A stretch of DNA of 64,000 nt from Prorocentrum cordatum (taxonomy: Eukaryota > Sar > Dinophyceae > Prorocentrales > Prorocentraceae): NCBI GenBank assembly GCA_963575745.1, contig CAUYUJ010004291.1, forward strand, positions 372,317 through 436,316, given 5' to 3'. The notes under the pieces were generated by a model. The model searched no databases. It was not told the DNA's origin and was given only the letters and a program-made list of their open reading frames with translations. The position numbers and the translations under genes were made by a program. Position 1 is the stretch's first letter, and each line of letters opens with the position of its first letter. Of the stretch, positions 53,463 to 64,000 are shown piece by piece.

Positions 53463-54363
53463 TGATTCCGGACAGCCTGCCGACGACGACGACGACCCGA
53501 AAATGAAGACCACAACACGTGAACAAAGTTCCCCCCTGGTTCCGGACTCAACTGCCGACGACGATGACGACGACGGCGAACATGAACACCACAACGCGAT
53601 GCCAAACTTGTCCCCCCCTGGTTGCCGACTAAACCTGCCGACGACGACGGCGGCGGGTAGCAGTGAACAGATAGCGTAGGCTCAAATATTGGGGCTGATT
53701 TTGTTTGGAACGGTATTCCAAAATCTAGGGGTGAATGCTTCTGAAACGGCATTCCAAAACCTGGGGCTAAATGTGTTTGGAACGCTATTCCAAAATCTAT
53801 GGCTTCAACCTCAGCCCTCCGCGGCGTCCTGGAGCACCCCATTCCGCTGGACCGCCCAGGGGCCCAAAAAGTGGCGACAACTGCGCAGCTCGCAGCTCCC
53901 AGGAACGGCGAGATCCCATTCTGATCGCTGTGGGACACCACTCCGCTGGACCTCCATATGGCCTACGATAGTGGCGACAGTTTCGCAATTCGCAGCCCCC
54001 ACGGAAGAGAAGCAAGAGGCAGGACGAGAATGACATAGAGGAGGGATGACGGGGAAAGAGGAGGACGAGGGGTCTTGGAGACCGCAGTGTTCATACGCGC
54101 TCCCGGGCGTGAGAAAGATGAGGCGAGCCCGGAAACATAGCTGACCTGAAACAGAGGCACTCAATTGCGAAGGTGTCTCACACAAGTGCATGGCCATGCC
54201 CAGGCACCCCAAGTTGATCCCACGATCCTGATGCGACCCCGCGATGACTCCAAGCTGACCCCAATAGATGACGGATGACGGCGACGAATGGGGGTGGGCG
54301 ATCCACCCAGAGGGCGGAATCTGAATGAAGCGCGGACAGAGTCTGAACTCAACGATCCTGGCA
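53463..54363 (-). repeat. Right terminal inverted repeat (901 bp)
   Basis: Reverse complement of 47,991-48,893 with scattered substitutions and small indels. It carries the mirrored 36-bp repeats (53,691-53,798) and the inner units of the ~76-bp array. Confidence 0.9.
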
Positions 54364-54773
54364 TTCTCTCTCTTCTTCTTCTCGAAACGAGCGGCCGAGT
54401 CCTGAAACGTCTCTCCAGAATTGCGACCCAACTTCAGGAATAACTCCTCCGCGAACAAGCCCGTGTCGTCGAGGTTGGTGTAGTTCAGCTTATCCAGCAC
54501 GTAGTTGAACCCTCTCTCCCAGCCGACGAGCTTCCCGCTGTCGTCGGCCTCGTCCACGTCGGCGATCTCCGGGCAACTCTCCACGGCGTTGCAAACCCGT
54601 GGCCCAAGTGCCTGCACCAACTGCGGCCCGCAGACGTAGCGGTCCGCTGTCGTGATGCTCTTCACGAACATCGTCACCTCGAAGCGGTAGCTGGCCAACT
54701 TGTCGGCCTCTCCGTTCCAAGTCGGGATCTCCACGCGACCAGCCGTCGAGGCCGTTGCGCTGGACGACGCCAT
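54364..54773 (-). pseudogene. Retrotransposon gag, N-terminal half
   Basis: MASSSATASTAGRVEIPTWN at 54,773, then GEADKLASYRFEVTMFVKSI, CGPQLVQALGPRVCNAVESC, GWERGFNYVLDKLNYTNLDD and GETFQDSAARFEKKKRE. This is a copia-type gag capsid as seen in dinoflagellate retroelements: a short disordered N-terminus and a W-G motif, then a helical body. Coding is cut at 54,364 by the TIR element. The continuation of the same helix is found 6.4 kb away at 47,990. Gag would package the element RNA. The start fits because sequence upstream lacks the family pattern. Confidence 0.75.
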
Positions 54774-55912
54774 GGCGGCGAGACTGGTGGGAACCCGTGG
54801 TGGGGATTTCCACAGGCTCCGCTACCAGTCTGAATCCCAAAAAGCTCCAAGAGGTCCTGGATCAGGTTGCTGATAACCTCCTGCTTTCTCCGAGTGACGA
54901 CCTTCGTCCTCACGATCCCAACAAAGATGATGACGATGGACACCCTTTGCCCAGCAGCGTACCGAACTCTCCCGATATGAGTCCTTGCCCGCGAACTCGC
55001 AGGCTCCTGCTGACAAAGAATCCCGCCCACCCACGCCTTTGGGCCAGGGCGGCAGCGGTGAGCTCAGCTGAGCACGCGAGCGCACACACACACACACACA
55101 CACGGCAGGCTCTGAATGTATATGGAACTGAGTGACAAGAACAGATTCACAGCGTCGCATTCAGACCCACCCACCCACCCACCCGCTCTGGGGCCGCTCC
55201 TGCAAACGGCCCCCGTCTGTGACCCCGAGACCGAGATATGCCCAACTCCCGCCGCCGCATGAGGAAGAGGAACGGAAGGGGGAGAGGGAGGAGGAGGAGG
55301 TGGAAGAGGTGGAAGAGGAGGAAGGAGGAAGCGGAGGAGGCGGAGGAGGCGGAGGCGGAGGAGGAGAAGGAGGAGGAAGAGGAGGAGTAAGAGGACAGCG
55401 TGCGTGCAGCCGACGCCGCCGCCTGCCCGGCCGCCGCCGCCTCGCCGCCAGGCCCCCGCGTGCGCGCGGGCTGGGGTGGAAACCGAGTAGTTCAGGAGAT
55501 GGCGGCACACCATCTGCCGCGTCCTCACGGGCGGGACGCATCCACCTCCCCGGGCGCGCGCGCGCGCGGGCGAGCGAGGGAGGGGCGTCAGCCGCACCGC
55601 CGGCACCGATCCGGCCCCGCCGACCCCCGTGGCCCAGGATCGGCGCCTGAGACGTCCCAGCCGAGCCTTGGCATTCGCACCCACACGGCCGAAGTCTCGA
55701 CTGCCGTCGGCGTCGTCGCCGCAGCCGCCGTCGCCGCCGCCGCCGCCGCCGCCGCTGCCGCTGCCTGGCGGCGGCTGCACGGCGGCCCAGACATCCGACA
55801 ACGACTATCAACGAAAGTACCCCTTTGGGAGGGGACATAAGTTAGGAGGGCCAAGTACATTAGAATTGGGGTTCTTTTCTGCGATACATCAAACCAGACA
55901 ACCCTGAAATCC
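54774..55912. other. Gene-free stretch with CA, CCCA and GGA repeats
   Basis: (CA)n at 55,082-55,103, CCCACCCACCCACC at 55,167-55,184, GGA-rich at 55,265-55,395, CGCGCGCGCGCG near 55,556-55,568 and GCCGCCGCCGCC near 55,735-55,760. No supported gene. Confidence 0.5.
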
Positions 55913-56540
55913 CACCAGGCCTCTGGGCGTAGGTGGTTTAGAGCGTTTCCTCTTCCAACCCTCGCTCTTCCCCTTCGGGGGGGGTTCACCCTTCCCCCTT
56001 ACCCTCTCCCCTGGACCTGGAAGGGTGTGGTCACGAGGCGTTGGAGCGTCCAAGATGGCCCAAGATGGCATCAAGAGGGCCTCAGAGAGCCTAAGATGAC
56101 CTCCAAGATGGCTCGAGCAAGAGAGCCGAAAATACTTCAAGATGGCTCCCAACATGCTCCGAGAGGCCCCAAGACCGCCCCAAAGACGGCTACAATTAGC
56201 CCCAGAGCCTCCCAAGGAGCCGCCAAGATGCCAAAATCCTTCAACAACCCAAGGGAAATCAATGAATTTGGCCTTCTCGCCTTTTTCGCTTCCGAGGCCT
56301 CAAGACAGCTCCAAGAGGGCCCATGAGGAGGGCCTGAGAGAGGCCCAAGAGAGCCCGAAGACGGCCCCAAGAGCGCCCAAGAGCGCTCCAAGACCGCTCC
56401 AAGAGGGGTCCAGGAGGCGATTTTAGGGGCTCCCGAGGGGGGAGGCTATTTAAGGAACCCCCTTCTTTGATCGACCTCCTCCAAGATGGCCCCAAGAGCG
56501 CCCCAAGAGCGCCCAAGAGCGCCCCAAGATGGCAGATCCT
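55913..56540 (+). repeat. UUCG-head repeat plus long array tail
   Basis: CTCTGGGCGTAGGTGGTTTA, CGCTCTTCCCCTTCGGGG (CCCC-TTCG-GGGG stem-loop), CTCTCCCCTGGACCTGG and GGAGCGTCCAAGATGGCCC are followed by about 450 bp of CAAGATGGCTCC/CAAGAGGGCC units. At 56,250-56,310 it includes the module GCCTTTTTCGCTTCCGAGGC also seen near 2,640. Confidence 0.7.
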
Positions 56541-56705
56541 CCCTCCTCCTCCTCCTCCGTCTCCGCCTCCTCCTCCGCCTCCGCCTCCGCCTCCTCCTCC
56601 TCCTCCTCCTCCTCCTCCTCCTCCTCCTCCGCCTCCGCCTCCGCCTCCGCCTCCGCCTCCCCCTCCTTCTCCTTCTCCGTATCCTCCTCCTCCTGCTACT
56701 CCTTG
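56541..56705. repeat. (TCC)n/(TCCGCC)n microsatellite
   Basis: Pyrimidine-strand TCC repeat with GCC interruptions. Confidence 0.95.
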
Positions 56706-56861
56706 GAAGCGCGCGCCTTCTGTGGGATAACGCTGGCCGAAGCCCAGCCGATGGGGTCCCAGGTCTTCGAGGCTAGAGCTCGGCGAGAACAGGGACCATA
56801 GAGTCCCCTCTCTGGAATTCAATTCGGCATGATGCCCCTGTAGCAGGGTCCAGCCGCCCCC

Positions 56862-56945
56862 TCCTCCTCCTCCTCTTCTTCCTCCTCCTCCTCCTCCTCC
56901 TCCTCCTCCTCCTCCTCCTCCTCCTCCTCCTCCTCCTTCCTCATC
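56862..56945. repeat. (TCC)n microsatellite
   Basis: Nearly pure TCC run. Confidence 0.95.
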
Positions 56946-57009
56946 CGCCTCATATCTATCATCCTCTCTGACCATATAGAGAATTAAAATACCATCTATC
57001 ATCTAAAAT

Positions 57010-58615
<1,606 letters not shown>

Positions 58616-59250
58616 TCCCCCTTATCTCCTCATTACCTCATCTCCTCATCTCCTCCTCTCCTCTCCTCCACCTCCTCCTCCTCCTCCACCTTCTCCTCCT
58701 CTTCCCCCTGATGCTGCTTATCTTCCCCCTGCCCACCCTGCACAAGGGAGAGGGGTGGAGGAGGGACGATCGGCAGGACCTCCAGGGAAGGAGCGAGGAC
58801 CTGGCCGGCCGGCTCCCATCCCCCCAGGGGGCCCGCGCACGCGCTCAGAGGCCCCGCGTGTTTGTCCGCGGCGGCTGCTTGCGCCACAGGTCTCCGGGGG
58901 CGTGCCGCGCGTCATCGCCCAAGCGAGCGAAGCGCGGAGCGAGACGTGGGGAAGCAAAAACTGGGAGGAGGAGGAGGAGGAGGAGGAGAAGGAGGAGGAG
59001 GAGGAGGAGGGCGGAGGAGGAGGAGCAGAAGGAGTGACGAGGAAAGGAAGGAGGAGTGAGGATGAGGATGAGGGGAGGAGGAAGAGGCATGACGAGGAAA
59101 GGAAGGATGAGGATGAGGATGAGGATGAGGATGAGGATGAGGATGAGGAGGAGGAGGAGGAGGAGGAGGAGGAGGACAGGAGAGGAAGCAGGAGCAGGAG
59201 GAGGCGGCAGGAGCAGGAGGAGGAGGAGGAGGCGGCTGCTCTGGAGCAGC
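58616..59250. repeat. TCC tract, short unique segment, then (GGA)n
   Basis: TCC-rich at 58,625-58,710, non-repetitive G+C-rich sequence to 58,960, then GGA/GGATGA repeats to 59,245. No gene is supported in the unique part. Confidence 0.85.
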
Positions 59251-59451
59251 AAAGGGCTTCTGCGGGGCCGGTTCTGGGTGTGTCCTGGACCGTCTGTAGG
59301 GGGGGGCTTGGGGGTCTGGGGAGGCCGTGGAGGTCTTGGGTGCCTTCCCTGTGGGGACCAGCCATGGGCCGTCTGGGGAGCCTTGGGGGGCCCCGTCCTT
59401 GGGCAGAAGCGCGGATCGATATGTGGGCGAGCAAGAACTAACGTTCGACTG

Positions 59452-59780
59452 TATGGGGCCTACCTCAGTCAAGATGCTGGCGGACTCCTCCTCCCCAGCA
59501 GAGCCGCCCCCCCCCTCTTCCTCCTCCTCCATCCTCCTCCTCCTCCTCCTCTCCTCCTCATCCTCCTCTTCTCCTCCTCCTTCCTCTCTTCCTCCTCCTC
59601 CTCCTCCTCGTCGTCCTCGTCCTCCTCCTCCCCTCCTCCTCCTCCTCCTCGTCCTCCTCCTCCTCTTCCTCCTCCTCCTCCTCCTCCAGCTCCTCCCCAT
59701 TCCTCAGCGAATGCCCGTCTTTATGGAGCCTACCTCCGTCAAAATGCTGGCGGACTCCTCCCCCTCCCCGGCAGAGCTCC
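59452..59780. repeat. ~55-bp direct repeat flanking a (TCC)n tract
   Basis: TATGGGGCCTACCTCAGTCA then AGATGCTGGCGGACTCCTCC (59,452-59,495) recurs as TATGGAGCCTACCTCCGTCA then AAATGCTGGCGGACTCCTCC (59,720-59,763). TCC repeats fill 59,515-59,700. The minus-strand peptides ESASILTEVGPI and ESASILTEVGSI hint at former coding. Confidence 0.8.
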
Positions 59781-61079
59781 AGGAGCCTCCGGGGGTCTCT
59801 GGAGGCCTGCGCAGGAGGGGGCCTCTGAGCCTGGCGGCACCCAGATGCCTCTGTCTGGCAACGCAGCCAGAGCCTGAAGCGTCCCAGCACGTGCAGCTTC
59901 GATCCTGACCCCTCGACCATTGGCAGGAACGAAATCCAATCGAATCGCTGCACAGGCTCCTCCTGGGATCCATCCTGGCCCGTTTCAGCCGACGAGGGCT
60001 TCCAGAGGCACCCAAAAACCTCCCCAACCGCCAAGCCGCCAAATCTCCCGCTTATCCCCACGACCGCTTTCCTCCATGCTCTCGGGCCTCTGCTCGGCCC
60101 TCAGCCAGCCGCTCGGGACGGCTCTAGGATCCCCGGAGCGCCCCCGACGAGGCGCAGCGGACGGAAGCCGCCCTGGCCTCCGAAAGCTGCCGGACGCCTT
60201 CGAAAACCATCCAGCACGACGAACGGCCGACAAGAGCACCCGGGAAGGCAGCAGAGCTCCTCGCGCCCCGCCCCATCGCGCCAGCGCGCACCTTGGCCCC
60301 TCGCCCGCGAAGCTGGCACTCCCAGACCTCCGTTTTCCTGAGCGTCTCGAGACGGGCTCTCCCCGAGGGCCTGGACATCTTCTTCCCAGGGCCTCGTCAT
60401 CCTGAGCCGTTGTTTGACGGCCCCAGTGGCTGGCGAGGGCGGGAAACTGCGACAAACCTCGGCGCTGAGCTTCCCGAGACGTTGGAGGTCTGTGTGTGGG
60501 GGGGGGGAATTTCGGGCTGTACCTCGGGCCTCCCCGGGCTGTTCGGGACGATCCGGGCACCCCCGGCACGCCTCCGGCGGGGCGGCCAGGAGCTGGGAAG
60601 CATACACGCCGGTCGGAAGAAGCAGGTAAGAGCATGAAGTAGGAAGGCGGATAAAGTGGACTGGGTCCAGGCCGCCCCAGGGAGCAACAGAACACGGCAA
60701 CGGCGTGTCGATTCTCGAAGTAGGAAGGCGCTTGAAGCAGATTGGGATCTGGGAACCCCCAAATACCTACTTTCAACGACTGGCGTGTAATTATCCCGAG
60801 GCGAGAAGGCCCCTTGGGAACCGGCGAGAGGAGCTTATCCGGAGGCGAGGGTCGAGGCGCGGCGCCAGCCGACTTCGTGCGCCGGCGCCGAATTTTGCGG
60901 GCGCGCGCGCGCGCAAGCCACACAACAAAAAGAAGCCGACCGCGCGCCCGGGGGGGGGGGGGGCGAACCGCGGCCGCAGCCGCGGCCGCCACCACCCCCT
61001 CGCGCCGGGGCGCATACACAAAAAACGCCCAGCTGTGCAAGAGAAGCGGGGCGAGGAAAGGGGGACTGGGAGGGATAGG
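59781..61079. other. Gene-free or unresolved stretch
   Basis: A 429-codon minus-strand frame crosses this region, but half of it is microsatellite translation. GAAGTAGGAAGGCG occurs twice (60,636 and 60,718). No splice-supported exon was seen. Confidence 0.4.
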
Positions 61080-61212
61080 GAGAGGAGGAGGCGGAGGAGG
61101 AGGAGGAGGAGGAAGGCGGAGGAGGAGGAGGAAGGCGGAGGAGGAGGAGGAGACGGAGGAGGAGGACGAGGAGGAGGAGGAGGAGGAGGAGGAGGAGGGG
61201 GAGGAGGAGAGG
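61080..61212. repeat. (GGA)n microsatellite
   Basis: GGA with GGC interruptions. Confidence 0.95.
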
Positions 61213-61999
61213 GAAGCGCGTACCACTTCGGACGAGGTTCGTCCAAGCCCAGAGGCTACAAGCGCCCCGCACACCTACCTCTCAAGGCGGGAGGTGTGTT
61301 TACGAAGCAGCAATGGTGGTGGAATAACCCCCGTCCCCTGGCGCGGCCTATAGTTGGCCCCGGGTGATGAGCTATGCGGGTATGCGGTGGTCACGCCGCT
61401 CGAGGGCCCGTCTGCGCACCCGTTGCAGTGGCGCCGCCGCTTCACGCGCGCTGGCATGCGCGATACGGAGCGTGGTAAAAAATGGGCAGCACCGCCTCTT
61501 GGTATACCCCGCAACGGCCCAGAGAGAACCCAGCGACGGAGCAGGTGCCAACTGTTCGCGAGGCATGACGAGGAGGGGTGCTAGCACTGGTGCGCGGCAC
61601 GCTGAGCGTCGATAAAGGCTTGAAGTTGCCATGGAGGCACGCCCCCAGGGCAGCTGCAGGCCGAAACGCCTGCTGCAGGCCGCTGTAGGGCTCCTGCGAT
61701 CGCTGGAACCTGTCAAGCAGGCGGGGCGGACCGTTCCTCAGTCCGGTGGAATGAAGACGTCAGCTGGTTGGCTCGTTGATGCGCGTGAATGATAGCGATG
61801 AGTGGTCTCGCGGTCCCCTTGGTGCTAACTGTTCGCCGCAGTGGGATGATGCGCGAGGGCTTGCCTACGGCCAATGCATTGGGTGGTGCCGCTGGCGGAG
61901 TGGCCGTCGTCCCGAGCCTCACGCCCACCCCCGTCGGAGCCCTGGTTGGGCCGAATAGGGGAGGAGCCGCAGCGGCAAGAGCCGGAGAGGAGGCACAGA
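61213..61999. other. Gene-free stretch
   Basis: Short overlapping ORFs on both strands, no recognised protein features. Confidence 0.4.
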
Positions 62000-62420
62000 G
62001 GAGCGAGTGGAGGAGGAGGAGGAGGAAGAGGAGGAGGAGGAGGAGGAGCAGGAGGAGAGAGAGGAGGAGGAGAAGGAGGAGGAGGAGGAGGAGGAGGAGG
62101 AGGAGGCGAGGAGTAGGAGGAGGAGGAGGAGGAGGAGGAGGAGGAGGAGGAGAGGAGGAGGAGGAGAGGAGGAGGAGAGGAGAGGAGGAGGAGGAGGAGG
62201 AGGAGGAGGAGAGGAAGGAGAGGAGGAGGAGGAGCAGGAGGAGAAAGAGGAGGAGGAGGAGGAGGAGGATGAGGAGAAAGAGATGAGGATGAGAGGAGGA
62301 GGAGGAGGAGGAGGAGGAGGAGGAGGAGGAGGAGGAGGAGTAGAGGGAAGGAGAGGAGGAGGATCAGGAGAAGGAGCAACGGCAAAAGGAGATGAGGAGG
62401 ACGAGGATGAGGGAAGGAGG
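62000..62420. repeat. (GGA)n microsatellite, about 420 bp
   Basis: GGA run with occasional GAT, GCA and AAG interruptions. Confidence 0.95.
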
Positions 62421-62600
62421 AGAAGGAACAGACGGAGGGTGGGGGAGGCCTCGGAGGAGCCCCAGGAGGGAGAGAAAGAGGACCCAGACCAGCGACGCCT
62501 TGATTTTCCAATACGCAATCCCTGGAAGTCCCGACCCTGTCCTGGCGACGGGCTTTTCATTCTGAATCGTTTTCGATGCATCCAGGGTCTGGTAGAATAC

Positions 62601-62684
62601 CTGGTAGAAGGCTCCCAGGGCCCGAAACCAACGCAACAACTCCGTCCTGATTTCCTCACGCTGCAAGTCTGGGCCGGAGGAGCC
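62601..62684 (-). CDS. Possible 84-bp internal exon
   Basis: CTGTGTCTCCCCCTCCCAG is a strong 3' splice site at 62,685. The exon reads GSSGPDLQREEIRTELLR and WFRALGAFYQ and ends CTACCAG before GTATTC. It is exactly 28 codons and has normal composition. No partner exon or family was recognised. Confidence 0.3.
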
Positions 62685-63104
62685 CTGGGAGGGGGAGACA
62701 CAGGAGGCTGGCTGACTGAAGCCTTGCGTCCTGCAAACACGTGGGCAAAAGATTGCACGTGTGGCAACCAGACGTGAAAACAGAGAAAGGCGGCTGACTA
62801 CAGACCGGGGCAGGTCACGGGAGGGAAAAGAAGGAGGAAGAGGAAAGGGAACAGGAGGATGGCACTGAATTCGCTCGCCCGCGCGGCTTACTTCGAAGCC
62901 CCGCGCGCAGCAGGTTGGCCCAGGCAGCCCCCGCTCGTAGAAGAGCACGGAGTGGGCCGCCTGTCACGACCACGCGGGTCTCTCCTCCTCCCCCTCCTCC
63001 ATTCCTTTTCCTTACGCATGTCTCCTCCCCGTCGTACCCCGAAGCGTGCTGGCAGGGCGGGCTGGGCGCTTCGCCCGAGACCCCCGACCGCGTATGATCT
63101 ACCA
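62685..63104. other. Gene-free stretch
   Basis: No supported gene or clear repeat. Confidence 0.4.
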
Positions 63105-63480
63105 GCTGAGAGCTTGAAAGAGCTTCACGGACGGAGGGCGGGCCGTTTTGAACATGTGCTGTTTTGCTGTAGCGCCGCACACACTCGCCCTAAACAGTTG
63201 CAAAAGTTTCACGGATAGAAGGCGGGCCGATTCCAGAATGTGGCTCTCGCCTTAGCGCCGCGCACGTTCGTCCTAAGAAACGCAAAACATTCATGGATGG
63301 AGGGCGGGCCGCTATCGAAATGTAGCCCTCGGCTTAGCACCGCGCACATTCGACTTGAGACTTTGCCAGATTGTCACGGATGGAGGGCGAGGGGGAGTCA
63401 AAGTGTGATTTTCGCTGTAGCGCCGCGCACGGAAGTCCTAACAAACATTACAAGAGCCTCATAGATTGAGGGTGGTTCTT
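63105..63480 (+). repeat. ~83-bp minisatellite, five units
   Basis: CACGGATGGAGGGCGGGCCG and variants start at 63,126, 63,210, 63,291, 63,376 and 63,459. Each full unit also has CTCGCCTTAGCGCCGCGCAC and TTCGTCCTAA. Spacing is 81-85 bp. Confidence 0.9.
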
Positions 63481-64000
63481 TTTCAAATTTGTCGGTCCGG
63501 TGCGCTTGACCACCTCCCCACATTGTGAAACCTTCCACAAGAAACCCAACCCTGAGACCCCAGGACGTCCGTCGATTTGTGGTGTGGGAACGTCACGCTT
63601 TCCATCGCAGAACCGTCGAAAACCCAAGAAACCCAGGGGACCCTGGAGGCAAGCAGGGTGTTTCTTGGCATGGGCCCCCAGTGTACCGCACGGAGGGGGT
63701 TGGAATGCATACGAAAGTGTAGCAGGAGGCTGCGAGCGTGGCCGAAATTCGGGGGATGCCAACCTACCCGAGGGGAAGGCCGTGCTCCATCCTGAGAGCG
63801 AGCCGCGCGCCACGCCTGACAGCCACAGACGACTGGTCCGGATGATTTCTTGCACGTCGCCGCTGCTGGTTTGGAGTGCCTTCGCGGCGCCGGCGGCGTG
63901 CTAGCTGCCCAGACGGCCCCAAGCCCGCCGCCCCTAAGCTACGCGCGTGCCGCCGTGTCTCTTGCTCGTGGCCCGCGCTGCAGGGCGCACTGCGAAGCTG
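63481..64000. other. Gene-free end of the window
   Basis: Overlapping ORFs of 134 and 135 codons on opposite strands, neither with features I can defend. Confidence 0.35.

Larger units (their letters stand above)
47991..54363. mobile_element. 6.37-kb insert with 0.9-kb terminal inverted repeats, splitting gag
   Basis: Both ends read TGCCAGGATCGTT inwards. The outer 903 bp (47,991-48,893) and 901 bp (53,463-54,363) are inverted copies at roughly 90% identity by eye. Gag sequence abuts both ends: the N-terminal half up to FEKKKRE on the right, and the RERERE helix onwards on the left. So this DNA interrupts one gag gene. The interior holds only microsatellites, minisatellites and stem-loops; no transposase was seen. 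The target is a purine run, and I could not identify a clean target-site duplication. GC and AG dinucleotides lie at the minus-strand ends, so it might also act as an intron (introner-like), but the phases I tried do not join in frame. Confidence 0.75.

Noticed and set aside
47980-54375. Target-site duplication at the TIR element
   Set aside because: Flanks are both purine runs (GAGAGAGAA and GAGCGAGAG on the minus strand) and do not match exactly at any fixed length, so I cannot claim one.
2450-56540. CCAAGATGGCTCC arrays as decayed spliced-leader relics
   Set aside because: The dinoflagellate leader contains CCATTTTGGCTCAAG; the array units share only GGCTC-AAG and lack CATTTTGG.

Overview
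This is eukaryotic nuclear DNA that is G+C-rich and repeat-dominated, most likely from a dinoflagellate. The support is mixed. A gag-protease fragment (46.8-54.8 kb) looks like the copia-like retroelements common in dinoflagellates, and a 472-residue ORF recalls an uncharacterised multicopy dinoflagellate protein family (recalled, not searched). Every coding stretch I can defend lies on the minus strand, which fits unidirectional dinoflagellate gene arrays. Exons are short and embedded in repeats. Nothing bacterial, plastid or mitochondrial was seen, and I found no rRNA, tRNA or CRISPR array. No RNA data are available, so all exon borders are inferences.

Layout. Positions 1-11,885 (copy A) and 16,826-28,735 (copy B) are a near-identical direct duplication spaced about 16.83-16.85 kb apart. 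Copy A stops in a GTC microsatellite at a 100-N assembly gap (11,886-11,985). The duplication may be real or may be two haplotypes joined end to end. Each copy carries the same three minus-strand genes of unknown function, but different copies are broken: gene 1 is open only in A, gene 3 only in B, and gene 2 is broken differently in each. Between the copies lie two further minus-strand coding stretches (12,983-15,628).

From 28.7 to 46.6 kb there is a series of minus-strand exon-like stretches encoding a C2H2-like finger plus coiled coil, several charged or coiled-coil proteins, and short probable exons. They are separated by degenerate arrays. From 46.8 to 54.8 kb a decayed gag-protease gene is split by a 6.37-kb insert that begins and ends with 0.9-kb inverted repeats. 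The insert contains GTC arrays, a GC-rich minisatellite and strong stem-loops, but no recognisable transposase. From 55 to 64 kb the sequence is mostly GGA/TCC and CAT microsatellites, one probable small exon, and an 83-bp minisatellite. A single related unit of that minisatellite also occurs at 11.4 and 28.2 kb, which ties the two ends of the window to one genome.

The most unusual theme is that short degenerate tandem arrays repeatedly occur as inverted pairs around a spacer (10.4, 15.8-17.6, 30.1-30.6, 40.5-41.0 and 43.0-43.8 kb), like a set of foldback elements. Other dispersed families include a ~36-nt motif at seven independent sites, a GC-rich head with a UUCG-type hairpin that always leads into a CCCAAGAGGG-like array, and small hairpin cassettes inside those arrays.
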